DNA of 64,000 nt from Vibrio sp. 10N.261.45.E2 (GTDB lineage: Bacteria; Pseudomonadota; Gammaproteobacteria; Enterobacterales; Vibrionaceae). The notes under the pieces are model-generated. The model had not been told where the DNA came from. It saw only the letters and a list, made by a program, of their open reading frames with translations, and searched no databases. Position 1 is the stretch's first letter. Each line of letters starts with the position of its first letter. The DNA is taken from the NCBI RefSeq assembly GCF_002875705.1, contig NZ_MCZZ01000111.1, forward strand, positions 239,835 through 303,834, read 5' to 3'. Shown here in pieces: positions 24,407 through 34,459 of this stretch. A program made the position numbers and the translations under genes.

Positions 24407-25696
24407 ATGTTCGAAAAGCTATTCAAACTCAGTGAAAACGGCACCAATGTGCGCACTGAAATCATCGCAGGTCTAACAACCTTCCTAACAATGGCTTACA
24501 TCATTTTTGTAAACCCAATGATTCTAGCTGATGCTGGTATGGACCATGGCGCTGTATTTGTAGCAACCTGTTTAGCGGCAGCTATTGGCTGTTTCATCAT
24601 GGGCTTTGTTGCTAACTACCCAATCGCTCAAGCACCAGGTATGGGTTTGAACGCCTTCTTCACTTACGCAGTTGTTATGGGTATGGGTTATACGTGGCAA
24701 GTTGCTTTGGCAGCGGTTTTCGTATCAGGCGTAATCTTCATCTTCTTAAGTGTCTTTAAGATCCGTGAATGGATTATCAATTCAATCCCTATGTCTCTGC
24801 GTGTTGGTATCTCTGCGGGTATCGGTCTTTTCTTAGCATTTATTGCACTGAGCAATGCGGGCATCGTTGTTTCTAACCCAGCAACTAAAGTTTCACTGGG
24901 CGACATTACCGCGATTGCTCCTATCCTAGGCTCACTTGGTTTCTTCCTAACGATTGCTCTTGTTCACCGTGGCGTGAAAGGCGCAGTAATGATTGCGATT
25001 CTAGCTATCACAGCTCTTGGCATTGTTATTGGTGACGTTCAATACGGTGGCATCATGTCTACACCACCAAGCCTTGCTCCTACATTCATGCAGCTTGATT
25101 TCTCTGCTGTATTTGAAATCGGCATGATTTCAGTGGTATTCGCATTCTTGTTCGTCGATTTATTCGATACAGCAGGTACTTTGGTGGGTGTTGCAACGAA
25201 AGCAAACCTAATCAAAGAAGACGGCAAACTACCTCGCTTAAACAAAGCACTGCTTGCTGACTCAACAGCAACGTCTATTGGTGCTCTGCTAGGTACATCA
25301 AATACTACTTCTTATGTTGAGAGTGTTGCGGGTGTCGCTGAAGGTGGCCGTACAGGTCTAACAGCGGTTGTTGTTGGTATCTTATTCCTACTGGCTCTTT
25401 TCTTCTCGCCACTAGCAGGTATGATTCCGGCTTACGCAACATCAGGCGCGCTTTTCTATGTAGCAATTCTGATGATGTCTGGCCTAGTTGGCATTGATTG
25501 GCGTGATCTTACGGAAGCAGCACCAGTCGTGGTAACATGTCTGCTAATGCCGCTGACGTACTCTATCGCTGAGGGTATCTCACTAGGTTTCATCGCTTAC
25601 GCTGCAATTAAGCTGCTAAGTGGTAAAGGTCGCGATGTTTCACCTGCTGTGTGGGTAATGTCGGTTATCTTTATTCTTAAATACATTTTCGCTTAA
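24407..25696 (+). CDS. NCS2-family adenine/guanine/hypoxanthine permease
   Basis: A 429-residue inner-membrane nucleobase:proton symporter of the AzgA-like NCS2 branch (E. coli PurP, YicO, GhxP, GhxQ). Motifs: TEIIAGLTTFLTMAYIIFVNP at residues 18-38, QAPGMGLNAFFTYAVV near 80, LFDTAGTLVGVA near 253, and TSYVESVAGVAEGGRTGLTA near 300. The neighbouring gpt gene and the PurR box at 24370 support purine uptake; exact specificity is open. The ATG has a TATAGGA ribosome site. A hairpin without a T-run lies before gpt, so co-transcription with gpt is possible. Confidence 0.92.
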   Translation: MFEKLFKLSENGTNVRTEIIAGLTTFLTMAYIIFVNPMILADAGMDHGAVFVATCLAAAIGCFIMGFVANYPIAQAPGMGLNAFFTYAVVMGMGYTWQVALAAVFVSGVIFIFLSVFKIREWIINSIPMSLRVGISAGIGLFLAFIALSNAGIVVSNPATKVSLGDITAIAPILGSLGFFLTIALVHRGVKGAVMIAILAITALGIVIGDVQYGGIMSTPPSLAPTFMQLDFSAVFEIGMISVVFAFLFVDLFDTAGTLVGVATKANLIKEDGKLPRLNKALLADSTATSIGALLGTSNTTSYVESVAGVAEGGRTGLTAVVVGILFLLALFFSPLAGMIPAYATSGALFYVAILMMSGLVGIDWRDLTEAAPVVVTCLLMPLTYSIAEGISLGFIAYAAIKLLSGKGRDVSPAVWVMSVIFILKYIFA

Positions 25697-25723
25697 TCGT
25701 CTAGATTTCTGCTTAATCGCTGA

Positions 25724-25748
25724 AGAGGCTATGTTTGAGATAGCCTCT
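25724..25748 (+). other. Hairpin between the purine permease and gpt
   Basis: AGAGGCTAT pairs with ATAGCCTCT around a 7-base loop. No T-run follows, so it is more likely an mRNA-processing or partial attenuation stem than a true terminator. Confidence 0.5.
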
Positions 25749-25780
25749 AATAACATGACAAAATTATTAGGTTTTATACT

Positions 25781-26245
25781 ATGAGCAACAAATTCGTTAT
25801 CACTTGGGACAACATGCAGACTTACTGCCGTCAACTAGCTGAAAAGCAAATGCCAGCAGAGCAGTGGAAAGGCATCTGGGCAGTAAGCCGTGGTGGTTTG
25901 GTTCCTGGTGCAATCTTGGCTCGTGAGCTAGGTATTCGTCACGTAGATACGATTTGTATTTCTAGCTACGACCACGATCACCAACGTGATATGACAGTAG
26001 TTAAAGCACCTGAAGGTGATGGCGAAGGCTTCCTAATCGTTGAAGACCTTGTTGATAGTGGTGACACTGCACGCAAACTTCGCGAGATGTACCCTAAAGC
26101 GAAACTGATCGCTGTATGTGCAAAGCCATCTGGTGCTGATTTGCTAGACGAGTACATCGTTGATATCGCTCAAGACACATGGATTGAGCAACCTTGGGAT
26201 ACTAGCCTAAGCTACGTTGAGCCAGTAAATCGCAAGTCAAAATAA
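25781..26245 (+). CDS. gpt: Xanthine-guanine phosphoribosyltransferase Gpt
   Basis: A 154-residue type I phosphoribosyltransferase (E. coli Gpt has 152) that converts xanthine and guanine to their monophosphates using PRPP. The PRPP-binding loop [17 protein letters not shown] lies at about residues 85-101, and the base-specificity region IEQPWDTSL is near 135. It pairs functionally with the permease just upstream. Its own terminator follows. Confidence 0.96.
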   Translation: MSNKFVITWDNMQTYCRQLAEKQMPAEQWKGIWAVSRGGLVPGAILARELGIRHVDTICISSYDHDHQRDMTVVKAPEGDGEGFLIVEDLVDSGDTARKLREMYPKAKLIAVCAKPSGADLLDEYIVDIAQDTWIEQPWDTSLSYVEPVNRKSK

Positions 26246-26267
26246 GTGTAAACTTAGTTTTTTGAGA

Positions 26268-26296
26268 AATGACCCTTTATAGGGTCATTTTTTTTT
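26268..26296 (+). terminator. Terminator of gpt
   Basis: AATGACCCT pairs with AGGGTCATT around a short TTAT loop, followed by about nine T. Confidence 0.93.
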
Positions 26297-26334
26297 ATAT
26301 TATTAGTGACAACCATTTCTTATTAAGTATGCCA

Positions 26335-27588
26335 ATGTCTGAACCAGAAGAAACGAGCTCGAACCTTTCGGAAACTTTGTTTGTTAAGCACAAGCAGGCG
26401 AAAGAGACCTCAATGCTGACACAATACATGCCAAGCTCTGAAGCGTTACTGGATGAGAAGCGTGAACAGCAAAACTCATCATGGTATCGAAACCTAAGAC
26501 GTCTTCAGTGGGTATGGCAAGGCGTTAATCCTATTGAACAAGAAGCAGTATTGGCTCGAATCGCGTCATCAGATAACTCTCGTACAACCGATGAGTGGCT
26601 TGATACGGTGATGGGTTACCGCAGTGGTAACTGGGCATACGAATGGACCAAGCTAGGTATGCAGCATCAAAATCGTTCTAATGAAAAGAACGGTGAAGAA
26701 ATGGCTGAAGAGCTGTTTTCAGCATCGTTATGTTTCAGCATTGCGGGTTACCCACACCTCAAGAACGACAATTTGGCGGCTCAGGCTCAAGTGTTAGCAA
26801 ACGCAGCTTATTCTGAAGCGATTAAGCACACCAAGTTGATCGTTAAGCAGATTGATATTCCATATCAAAACAAGAAGATCAAAGCGAACTTGCATCTAAC
26901 CAAAACTGACAAACCACAACCGGTTGTGATTGTCAGCGCGGGTCTAGATAGCTTACAAACCGATATGTGGCGCCTATTTAGGGATTACTTGGCACCAAAG
27001 AACATTGCCATGTTAACGGTAGATATGCCGTCGATAGGGCACAGTGCACATTGGCCGTTAACGGAAGATTCGTCTTGTCTTCACCAAGCTGTGCTGAATG
27101 AATTACCTAATATCCCATGGGTCGATCACCACAAAGTCGGCTTGTTTGGCTTTCGTTTCGGCGGCAATGCGATGGTGAGACTATCGTTCCTTGAACAGCA
27201 CAAGGTTAAAGCGTGTATCTCATTAGGCGCGCCAATTCACGATATCTTTGTTCATACCGACAAACTGAAACAGATGCCTAAGATGCATTTAGATGTGTTG
27301 GCCTCGCGTCTTGGTAAAGGGGCGGTTGATATTAACAGTCTTTCTGGGCAGTTGATGGCGTGGTCACTCAAAGTTCAAGGTTTGCTATCAAACAGTAAAA
27401 CCAGTGTTCCTATCCTGGCATTGGCTTTGGAGGGCGACCCTGTTTCACCACCAATGGATAATCAACTGGTTGCTATTTACAGTGATTACGGAAAAGCAAA
27501 GAAAATCAAAGCTAAGTCAATTACACAAGGTTATGAGCAATCCCTCGAATTGGCGATAAAGTGGCTTGAGGATGAATTATTTAGATGA
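26335..27588 (+). CDS. frsA: Fermentation-respiration switch protein FrsA
   Basis: A 417-residue alpha/beta-hydrolase-fold protein of the FrsA (YafA) family. The N-terminal helical region (1-150) includes NLRRLQWVWQGVNPIEQE and the C-terminal hydrolase domain (about 180-417) includes GLFGFRFGGNAMVRLS, where the usual GxSxG nucleophile position reads GFRFG, with no serine. FrsA binds unphosphorylated EIIA-Glc in E. coli; the V. vulnificus protein was reported as a cofactor-independent pyruvate decarboxylase, a claim later disputed. ATG at 26329 is also possible; 26335 gives the usual MSEPEE-type start. The ribosome site is weak. The order gpt-frsA-crl is conserved. Confidence 0.92.
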   Translation: MSEPEETSSNLSETLFVKHKQAKETSMLTQYMPSSEALLDEKREQQNSSWYRNLRRLQWVWQGVNPIEQEAVLARIASSDNSRTTDEWLDTVMGYRSGNWAYEWTKLGMQHQNRSNEKNGEEMAEELFSASLCFSIAGYPHLKNDNLAAQAQVLANAAYSEAIKHTKLIVKQIDIPYQNKKIKANLHLTKTDKPQPVVIVSAGLDSLQTDMWRLFRDYLAPKNIAMLTVDMPSIGHSAHWPLTEDSSCLHQAVLNELPNIPWVDHHKVGLFGFRFGGNAMVRLSFLEQHKVKACISLGAPIHDIFVHTDKLKQMPKMHLDVLASRLGKGAVDINSLSGQLMAWSLKVQGLLSNSKTSVPILALALEGDPVSPPMDNQLVAIYSDYGKAKKIKAKSITQGYEQSLELAIKWLEDELFR

Positions 27589-27732
27589 CATTTCTCCTAA
27601 ATTAGTTAAGCATGAAAAGCGTACAAACTAAGTACCTGATACTCAGAGATAATTTATAAAATCCAATTGCGTAGTTTCTACGTATAACAGTCTGAGTAAC
27701 GTCATTCTTAACATTGAAAATGGAGATTCAAT

Positions 27733-28122
27733 ATGTCAGAAGTGACACAACAACCTACGCATTACCGCTTGTTGAATGTTTTAAAGGCTATTGGGCCTTA
27801 CTTGAGGGAGCCGCAATCAGAAGAAGGCCACTATATCTTTGATTGCTTGTCTGTATGTGTAAACGATAAAAAATCACCAGAAGAACGTGAGTTTTGGGGC
27901 TGGTGGCTGGAATTGGACAAGTCGGACGAGGGATATTCGGCTAAATACAATATCGGCAAGTACAACATCGAAGGCAACTGGGATTCTCTACCGTTACCTA
28001 AAAAGGCGGTCGCTGAGGTCTCTCGAACTCAAGAAGCCTTCCACAAAAAACTGGTTGATGAACTTCAAAGTAAGTTTGAAATCAGCATCCAATTAGACGA
28101 AGAGTCTGTCGAATTCGTCTGA
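27733..28122 (+). CDS. crl: Sigma-S-binding protein Crl
   Basis: A 129-residue cytoplasmic protein of the Crl family (E. coli 133). It binds sigma-S and favours its association with core RNA polymerase. Conserved segments are KAIGPYLRE near residue 19, FWGWWLELD near residue 55 and the region after it. The ATG follows TGGAGATTCAAT. It lies between frsA and proB as in E. coli and ends in a symmetric terminator. Confidence 0.95.
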   Translation: MSEVTQQPTHYRLLNVLKAIGPYLREPQSEEGHYIFDCLSVCVNDKKSPEEREFWGWWLELDKSDEGYSAKYNIGKYNIEGNWDSLPLPKKAVAEVSRTQEAFHKKLVDELQSKFEISIQLDEESVEFV

Positions 28123-28150
28123 TTTTAAAGGTTACTCTTCTATATAAAGC

Positions 28151-28176
28151 AAAAAGGTGCGATTTCGCACCTTTTC
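28151..28176. terminator. Terminator of crl
   Basis: AAAAGGTGCGA pairs perfectly with TCGCACCTTTT over 11 bp around a 2-base turn. Confidence 0.92.
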
Positions 28177-28243
28177 TGCTTGTGAATTCCCCTGTTGATT
28201 GCTAAAACATCACCTCTTATTTGTTTTATCCATAAAAGACTTC

Positions 28244-29383
28244 ATGACAACAAATCATCAAAGCGGGACAACAGCGCAGCGTAAAACTGTCGTTGTTAAA
28301 CTGGGTACCAGTGTCTTAACTGGTGGAACATTGGCATTAGACCGTGCTCATATGGTTGAGCTGGTTCGTCAATGTGCTGAATTAAAAAAACAAGGCCACT
28401 CTGTGGTTATGGTTTCGTCTGGCGCAATTGCAGCAGGACGTGAGCACCTTGGTTACCCCGCACTTCCCAACTCAATGGCGAGCAAACAGTTGCTTGCGGC
28501 AGTTGGGCAAAGCCAGTTGATTCAAGTTTGGGAGTCTTTATTTGCTATCTATGGCCTTAAGATTGGCCAGATGCTACTGACTCGTGCTGATCTGGATGAT
28601 CGCGAGCGTTTTCTGAATGCCCGTGACACGATCAACGCACTCGTTGAGCACGATATTATTCCGGTAGTAAACGAAAATGACGCAGTAGCAACCAACGAAA
28701 TTAAAGTTGGCGACAATGATAACTTGTCCGCCCTAGTGGGTATTTTGTGCGGTGCTGATAAGCTTTTGCTGCTAACTGACCAAAAAGGCCTGTTTACGGC
28801 AGACCCTCGTAAAGATCCGAATGCTGAGCTCATCAAAGAAGTGAAAACGATTGATGACACACTGCGCAAGATCGCAGGCGGCAGCGGTACAACGTTGGGT
28901 ACTGGCGGCATGGCAACAAAACTGCAGGCGGCGGATATTGCTCGTCGTGCCGGTATTGAAGTTATTATTGCAGCAGGCAGTGCTGAAAACGTGGTGTTCG
29001 ACTCTTTGAGCGACAACCCACAAGGCACACGTTTCTTGCCTTTAGCCGAAGCGCTTGAAAACCGTAAACGTTGGATTTTAGCGGGCCCAGCTTCTGCCGG
29101 TGACATCGTGGTCGACGACGGCGCAGTCAACGCAGTCAACACCAAGGGCAGTAGCTTGTTGGCGAAAGGGGTTGTTCGAGTGAAAGGCGAATTCTCTCGT
29201 GGCGAAGTCACCCAAGTTACAGACAGCAAAGGCAAAGTAGTCGCGCGTGGTATCGCTAGCTACTCAAGCCAAGACCTAGCAAAAATTGCAGGCAAGCATA
29301 GTAAAGATATTGGTGCCATCCTTGGTTACGACTACGGGTCAGAAGTCATTCACCGTGACGACCTGGTTGTAATCCAAGAATAG
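28244..29383 (+). CDS. proB: Glutamate 5-kinase ProB
   Basis: A 379-residue enzyme for the first step of proline synthesis, making gamma-glutamyl phosphate. The amino acid kinase domain (about 13-265) begins [14 protein letters not shown] and includes [21 protein letters not shown]-terminal PUA domain (about 285-370) follows. An in-frame TTG at 28199 would add 15 residues without family support, so the ATG at 28244 is used. A hairpin lies between proB and proA. Confidence 0.95.
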   Translation: MTTNHQSGTTAQRKTVVVKLGTSVLTGGTLALDRAHMVELVRQCAELKKQGHSVVMVSSGAIAAGREHLGYPALPNSMASKQLLAAVGQSQLIQVWESLFAIYGLKIGQMLLTRADLDDRERFLNARDTINALVEHDIIPVVNENDAVATNEIKVGDNDNLSALVGILCGADKLLLLTDQKGLFTADPRKDPNAELIKEVKTIDDTLRKIAGGSGTTLGTGGMATKLQAADIARRAGIEVIIAAGSAENVVFDSLSDNPQGTRFLPLAEALENRKRWILAGPASAGDIVVDDGAVNAVNTKGSSLLAKGVVRVKGEFSRGEVTQVTDSKGKVVARGIASYSSQDLAKIAGKHSKDIGAILGYDYGSEVIHRDDLVVIQE

Positions 29384-29394
29384 CTCGTGATGAT

Positions 29395-29437
29395 AAGGCG
29401 ATGAGCAGCGAGTTTAGACATCGCGAATCGCCTTTTT
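29395..29437 (+). other. Hairpin with T-run between proB and proA
   Basis: AAGGCGAT (29395-29402) pairs with ATCGCCTT (29427-29434), followed by five T in total. It looks like a weak intrinsic terminator within the proBA operon. Confidence 0.5.
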
Positions 29438-29473
29438 ACATCCAAAGACAGCAGAATTTAGGGAGAGTTAAAC

Positions 29474-30724
29474 GTGGATTTAACTAACATGGGCATCGCA
29501 GCAAAAGACGCTGCTTTTCACCTAGCGACCGCATCAACGGCGCAAAAGAACAAGGCATTGGCGATCATCGCTGATGAGTTAGAAGCAAACGCGGCAGATA
29601 TTCTAGAAGCGAACGCAAAAGACATCGAACTTGGCCGTGAAGCCGGTTTAACTGACGCACTGCTTGACCGCCTGCTTCTGAATGAAGAGCGCTTAAGCGG
29701 CATTGCTAACGATGTGCGTAACGTGATCAGCCTTAACGATCCTGTGGGCAGCGAAATTGACAGCAAGGTATTGGAAAACGGTATGTCACTGTCGCGCCGA
29801 CGTGTACCACTTGGTGTGGTGGGTGTTATCTATGAAGCGCGTCCGAACGTAACCATCGATATTGCAGCACTGTGTTTGAAGACCGGTAATGCAAGCATTC
29901 TACGCGGTGGTAAAGAGACGTTTTTCTCGAACATGGAATTGGTTAAAGTTATCCAATCTGCACTAGAGAAAGCGGAACTTCCAGCGGCTTCTGTTCAGTA
30001 CATCGAGAAACCGGATCGTGAACTTGTCTCTCAATTGCTTAAGCTAGATGACTACGTAGATATGATCATTCCGCGTGGTGGCGCTGGCTTGCACAAGATG
30101 TGTAAAGAGAACAGCACTATCCCTGTAATTATCGGTGGTTTTGGTATCAGCCATATCTTTGTTGATGAAAGCGCAGACCTTGAAAAGTCTGTAGATGTTG
30201 TCGAAAACTCAAAGGTACAACGTCCATCTGCATGTAACTCTCTAGATACTTTGCTTGTTCATGAAGCAGTAGCTGAAGCTTTCCTAACTAAGCTGAAACA
30301 GCGTTTGGCGGGCAAAGTAACCTTGGTTGCTGACGCGAGTGCAAAATCATTGCTTACAGGTTTTGAAGATCAACGTGATGCAGTTGAAGGCGACTTTGAC
30401 ACTGAATGGCTAAGCTACACGCTAGGCGTAAAAGTAGTTGCAGACGTTGCAGAAGCGATCGACCACATGCGCGTACACAACGCGAGTCACTCAGACGCAA
30501 TCATGACTAACAGCCTAGAAAGTTCTGAGCGCTTTATTAACTCAGTCGGTTCTGCGGCTGTTTATGTAAATGCATCAACACGTTTCACTGATGGCGCACA
30601 GTTTGGTTTAGGCGCTGAAGTTGCAGTGTCTACTCAGAAATTGCATGCTCGCGGCCCTATGGGCTTAGAAGAGCTGACAAGTTATAAGTGGGTAGGTAAA
30701 GCGAACTATTTAGTTCGTGGTTAA
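29474..30724 (+). CDS. proA: Gamma-glutamyl phosphate reductase ProA
   Basis: A 416-residue member of the aldehyde dehydrogenase superfamily that reduces gamma-glutamyl phosphate to glutamate semialdehyde with NADPH. Visible are [20 protein letters not shown] (about 114-133) and the catalytic cysteine in [16 protein letters not shown] (about residue 255). The GTG start has GGGAGAG 6 bases upstream. It is the second gene of proBA and is followed by a terminator. Confidence 0.96.
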   Translation: MDLTNMGIAAKDAAFHLATASTAQKNKALAIIADELEANAADILEANAKDIELGREAGLTDALLDRLLLNEERLSGIANDVRNVISLNDPVGSEIDSKVLENGMSLSRRRVPLGVVGVIYEARPNVTIDIAALCLKTGNASILRGGKETFFSNMELVKVIQSALEKAELPAASVQYIEKPDRELVSQLLKLDDYVDMIIPRGGAGLHKMCKENSTIPVIIGGFGISHIFVDESADLEKSVDVVENSKVQRPSACNSLDTLLVHEAVAEAFLTKLKQRLAGKVTLVADASAKSLLTGFEDQRDAVEGDFDTEWLSYTLGVKVVADVAEAIDHMRVHNASHSDAIMTNSLESSERFINSVGSAAVYVNASTRFTDGAQFGLGAEVAVSTQKLHARGPMGLEELTSYKWVGKANYLVRG

Positions 30725-30800
30725 CGCTGGTCGTTAATTTTACTCCTCAGCTCATTTTTGAAATGGCGATCGAGTAGCAATAATCAATGAATCACCACAC

Positions 30801-30825
30801 AAAAGGGCCTTAATTGGCCCTTTTT
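30801..30825 (+). terminator. Terminator of proA
   Basis: AAAAGGGCC pairs with GGCCCTTTT around a 6-base loop, followed by T. Confidence 0.92.
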
Positions 30826-30880
30826 CTTTCCTAACGTTTGGCAATTCCGTTACACTGATATTCAATTATTTGGAGGTGAT

Positions 30881-31330
30881 ATGCATTGTCCTTTTTGTTC
30901 AGAGAACGACACTAAAGTAATCGATTCAAGACTGGTAGCCGATGGCCATCAGGTTCGTCGTCGCCGTCAATGCCTTGCATGTAGCGAACGTTTTACTACG
31001 TTCGAATCGGCAGAACTTGTGATGCCTAAAGTAATTAAGTCGAATGGAAACCGCGAACCATTTAACGAAGATAAAATGGTCGGTGGTGTTCAGCGCGCCC
31101 TAGAAAAACGCCCAGTGAGTGCTGACGCAATTGAACTTGCGATCAGTACGATTAAGTCACAACTCCGTGCAACTGGTGAGCGTGAAGTACCAAGCGAGAT
31201 GATCGGTAATCTTGTGATGGGCCAATTGAAAGAATTGGATAAAGTGGCATACATCCGTTTTGCCTCTGTTTACCGTAGCTTTGAAGACATTCGAGAGTTT
31301 GGCGAAGAAATCGCTAAATTAGAGGATTAA
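30881..31330 (+). CDS. nrdR: Transcriptional repressor NrdR
   Basis: A 149-residue protein, standard family length. An N-terminal zinc ribbon (CPFC at 3-6, CLAC at 31-34) is followed by the RRRQC basic stretch and an ATP-cone domain (about 49-139). It represses ribonucleotide reductase genes through NrdR boxes when dATP/ATP is bound. The ribosome site TGGAGGTGAT is excellent. It heads the nrdR-ribD-ribE-ribBX-ribH-nusB cluster, with ribD starting 10 bases after its stop. Confidence 0.97.
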   Translation: MHCPFCSENDTKVIDSRLVADGHQVRRRRQCLACSERFTTFESAELVMPKVIKSNGNREPFNEDKMVGGVQRALEKRPVSADAIELAISTIKSQLRATGEREVPSEMIGNLVMGQLKELDKVAYIRFASVYRSFEDIREFGEEIAKLED

Positions 31331-31340
31331 CTCCTCAATC

Positions 31341-32465
31341 ATGTCTAATTTTACTCCCCTAGATTTTCAAATGATGTCGCGTGCTATTCAATTAGCGAAA
31401 CGCGGCATTTATACCACTGCGCCAAATCCGAATGTGGGTTGTGTCATTGTACAAGCCGATGGTCAGATCGTTGGTGAAGGTTTTCATGCAAAAGCAGGCG
31501 AACCTCATGCTGAAGTGCATGCCATGCGAATAGCCGGTGATAAGGCAAAAGGTGCAACAGCTTATGTCACGCTAGAACCTTGTTCTCATTACGGTCGAAC
31601 GCCACCTTGTGCTGAAGGTTTGATTAAGGCTCAAGTTTCAAAAGTAATTTGTGCCATGCAGGACCCAAACCCAAAAGTCGCAGGTCGTGGTATCAAAATG
31701 CTACGCGATGCGGGTATTGAGGTTGAAATCGGTTTGCTAGAGCAAGACGCTCTCGACTTGAACCCTGCATTTATCAAGCGTATGCAAACCGGCATGCCTT
31801 TTGTTCAGTTAAAAATGGCTGCTAGCCTTGATGGCCAAACGGCATTGGAAAATGGTCAAAGCCAGTGGATAACATCGCCAGCAGCGCGTCGTGATGTTCA
31901 GAACTACCGAGCTAAATCAGGCGCGGTGTTATCAACCAGCCAGACGGTGATAGAAGACAACGCGTCGTTGAATGTTCGTTGGGCAGAGTTGCCAAGTAGT
32001 GCACAAGCTCATTACGCTGAAGATGAACTTCGTCAGCCTGTTCGCGTGATTCTTGATCGTCAAAACCAATTGCGTCCTGAACTCAAGTTATATCAGTCGC
32101 CAACACCAGTGTTAAGAGTGGCTGAAGCGTCTGCAGATATTGAAGTCGGAACCACAGATGCAGGTCAGCTCGATTTGCACGATCTAATGCGTCAATTACC
32201 TGCGAATCATATCGACCATATTTGGGTCGAAGCGGGCGCTACATTGGCCAAAAGCTTGATTGAAGAGCAGCTAGTGGATGAGCTAATTCTCTATTTAGCA
32301 CCTAAACTAATGGGCAGTGACGGACGAGGTTTGATGGGCGCATTAGGGCTCACTTCAATGTCTGACGTTATTGACTTAGAAATTAAAGATGTTCGACAGG
32401 TTGGTGTGGATATCCGTATCGTTGCGAAACCAATAGTAGCGAACCCCATAGTAACGAAACCATAG
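31341..32465 (+). CDS. ribD: Bifunctional riboflavin deaminase/reductase RibD
   Basis: A 374-residue two-domain enzyme. The N-terminal pyrimidine deaminase (about 5-145) has the zinc motifs HAEVHA and EPCSHYGRTPPC. The C-terminal NADPH-dependent reductase (about 150-365) has the segment KMAASLDGQTA. It carries out steps 2 and 3 of riboflavin synthesis. The last residues show a short repeat of the kind IVAxPIV (KPIVANPIVTKP), unusual for the family and probably a non-essential tail. It is cotranscribed with nrdR and ribE. Confidence 0.95.
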   Translation: MSNFTPLDFQMMSRAIQLAKRGIYTTAPNPNVGCVIVQADGQIVGEGFHAKAGEPHAEVHAMRIAGDKAKGATAYVTLEPCSHYGRTPPCAEGLIKAQVSKVICAMQDPNPKVAGRGIKMLRDAGIEVEIGLLEQDALDLNPAFIKRMQTGMPFVQLKMAASLDGQTALENGQSQWITSPAARRDVQNYRAKSGAVLSTSQTVIEDNASLNVRWAELPSSAQAHYAEDELRQPVRVILDRQNQLRPELKLYQSPTPVLRVAEASADIEVGTTDAGQLDLHDLMRQLPANHIDHIWVEAGATLAKSLIEEQLVDELILYLAPKLMGSDGRGLMGALGLTSMSDVIDLEIKDVRQVGVDIRIVAKPIVANPIVTKP

Positions 32466-32520
32466 TGGAAATAAATCCGCTCACTACATACGTGTCGTTG
32501 ACAACAAAAAGAGTTTTAAA

Positions 32521-33177
32521 ATGTTTACAGGAATTGTAGAAGCCGTAGGTACATTGAGTGCAATCACTCCCCGCGGAGAAGACATCACCGTAACGGTTAA
32601 CGTTGGCAAGCTTGATATGGCTGACGTTCAGTTAGGCGACAGTATCGCAACCAATGGTGTGTGTTTGACGGTCGTTGAATTTAACGACCACAGCTACAGT
32701 GCAGACCTTTCGCTTGAGACCCTGAAAAAAACGGGTTTTGTGGATTACCAAGCGGGCGATAAGGTAAACCTTGAGAAAGCAATGCTCCCGACCACGCGTT
32801 TCGGTGGTCATATTGTATCGGGTCATGTTGATGGCGTGGGTGAGATTGTTGAACGTAACCAAGTCGGTCGAGCGATTGAGTTTTGGGTAGAAATGCCAGC
32901 AGAAATTTCAAAGTACGTGGCTCAAAAAGGTTCAATAACGGTCGATGGTATCAGTCTTACGGTGAACGATTTACGCAAGAATGCCTTTAAGCTGACTATC
33001 GTTCCTCATACTTCTTCAGAAACGACCATTGATCAATTCAATGTCGGTCGTAAAGTGAATCTAGAAGTCGATGTATTAGCGCGTTACATGGAGCGTTTAC
33101 TACAAGGTCAGCAACAAGAGTCTGAGCCTGAATCTCGATTAACGATGGAATTCTTACAGCAGAATGGTTTTGCCTAA
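32521..33177 (+). CDS. ribE: Riboflavin synthase (alpha subunit) RibE
   Basis: A 218-residue protein of two tandem lumazine-binding domains (about 1-96 and 97-195), each starting with a FTGIVE- or GGHIVSGHVDG-type segment. It dismutates two lumazine molecules to riboflavin. The first-domain catalytic residues MFTGIVEAVGT and the NGVCLTV motif are intact. The ATG is preceded by AAAGAG. It is followed after 108 bases by ribBX; that gap has a small GGTTCT/AGAACC hairpin (33247-33264) but no FMN riboswitch. Confidence 0.96.
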   Translation: MFTGIVEAVGTLSAITPRGEDITVTVNVGKLDMADVQLGDSIATNGVCLTVVEFNDHSYSADLSLETLKKTGFVDYQAGDKVNLEKAMLPTTRFGGHIVSGHVDGVGEIVERNQVGRAIEFWVEMPAEISKYVAQKGSITVDGISLTVNDLRKNAFKLTIVPHTSSETTIDQFNVGRKVNLEVDVLARYMERLLQGQQQESEPESRLTMEFLQQNGFA

Positions 33178-33285
33178 CAGTTTGTACAAAGTGCGTTAAG
33201 CGAGACTTTGTAAAGCGAAGCAATATCATCAGGTTTAAATAGTGTCGGTTCTAGGAAGCAGAACCATTTCAAAGGATATAGAACA

Positions 33286-34395
33286 ATGCCAATTAGTACT
33301 CCTCAAGAAATTATTGAAGACATTCGCCTAGGAAAAATGGTTATCCTGATGGATGATGAAGATCGCGAAAACGAAGGCGATCTGATTATGGCAGCAGAAC
33401 ATGTTACGCCAGAAGCGATTAACTTCATGGCAATGTACGGCCGTGGTTTAATCTGTCTTACGCTAACAAAAGAGCGTTCAAATCGCATGGGTCTTGCGCC
33501 TATGGTTCAAGACAACAATGCTCAATACACCACTAACTTTACGGTTTCGATTGAAGCAGCAGAGGGCGTAACGACGGGGATCTCTGCATCAGACCGCGCG
33601 GTGACGGTTCAAGCGGCTGTGGCGAAAGATGCGAAAGCGGCTGATCTTGTTCAACCGGGTCACATCTTCCCATTGACGGCTCAAGAAGGCGGCGTATTAA
33701 CTCGCGCAGGTCATACTGAAGCGGGTTGTGATTTAGCTCGTCTAGCAGGCTGTGAGCCAGCATCTGTTATCGTTGAGATCCTGAATGACGACGGCACTAT
33801 GGCGCGTCGCCCAGACCTTGAAGTGTTCGCAGAAAAGCATGACATCAAGCTAGGTACTATTGCTGACTTGATTGAATACCGTAACAACACAGAGACAACG
33901 ATTGAGCGCGTTGCACAATGTCATTTACCAACAGAGTTTGGTGATTTTGAGCTTGTGACTTACCGCGACACAATTGATAACCAGATCCACTATGCAATGC
34001 AAAAAGGCAGCTTAACTGAAGGTGCTCCTTTGGTGCGTGTTCACTTGCATGATACGTTCACTGATTTGCTTCACTCAGATCGTGGTACAGAGCGTAGCTG
34101 GTCACTAGATAAAGCGATGAAGCGCATTGGTGACGAAGGCGGCGTGTTGGTTATTCTTGGCAACGAAGAGTCTTCTGATTCTTTGATTCACAAAGTGAAG
34201 ACATTCGAAGCGCAAGATAAAAACGAGCAACCAACCATGGCTAAGAAGCAAGGTACTTCTCGTCGTGTTGGGGTCGGTTCTCAGATTCTTCAAGACCTAG
34301 GCGTGCACGATATGCGTCTGCTTTCTTCGAGCACTAAGCGTTACCACGCATTGGGTGGTTTTGGTCTTAACGTTGTTGAGTATGTTTGCGAATAA
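33286..34395 (+). CDS. ribBX: DHBP synthase with degenerate GTP-cyclohydrolase-II-like domain (RibBX)
   Basis: A 369-residue protein. The N-terminal half (1-205) is a complete 3,4-dihydroxy-2-butanone 4-phosphate synthase with [16 protein letters not shown] and [13 protein letters not shown]. The C-terminal half (about 210-369) aligns with GTP cyclohydrolase II by length and strands, but the segment after VRVHLHDT lacks the three zinc cysteines (the family has CxxxxxxxxxxCxC there). This is the RibBX type described for Proteobacteria, so GTP cyclohydrolase activity must come from a separate RibA elsewhere. The ribosome site is AAAGGA. Confidence 0.92.
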   Translation: MPISTPQEIIEDIRLGKMVILMDDEDRENEGDLIMAAEHVTPEAINFMAMYGRGLICLTLTKERSNRMGLAPMVQDNNAQYTTNFTVSIEAAEGVTTGISASDRAVTVQAAVAKDAKAADLVQPGHIFPLTAQEGGVLTRAGHTEAGCDLARLAGCEPASVIVEILNDDGTMARRPDLEVFAEKHDIKLGTIADLIEYRNNTETTIERVAQCHLPTEFGDFELVTYRDTIDNQIHYAMQKGSLTEGAPLVRVHLHDTFTDLLHSDRGTERSWSLDKAMKRIGDEGGVLVILGNEESSDSLIHKVKTFEAQDKNEQPTMAKKQGTSRRVGVGSQILQDLGVHDMRLLSSSTKRYHALGGFGLNVVEYVCE

Positions 34396-34459
34396 ATCAT
34401 GTGTTAACGAGCAGATGTTTCTCCGTTTGTAGCAACATAATTTACCGATGATTTCAGTG

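Noticed and set aside
28549..29235. 228-codon open frame antisense to proB
   Set aside because: It is a long open frame created by proB codon usage; it is serine/arginine-rich, low in complexity and lacks a ribosome site.
33178..33285. Possible FMN riboswitch before ribBX
   Set aside because: The gap is only 108 bases and lacks the conserved RFN sequence blocks; only a small hairpin is present.
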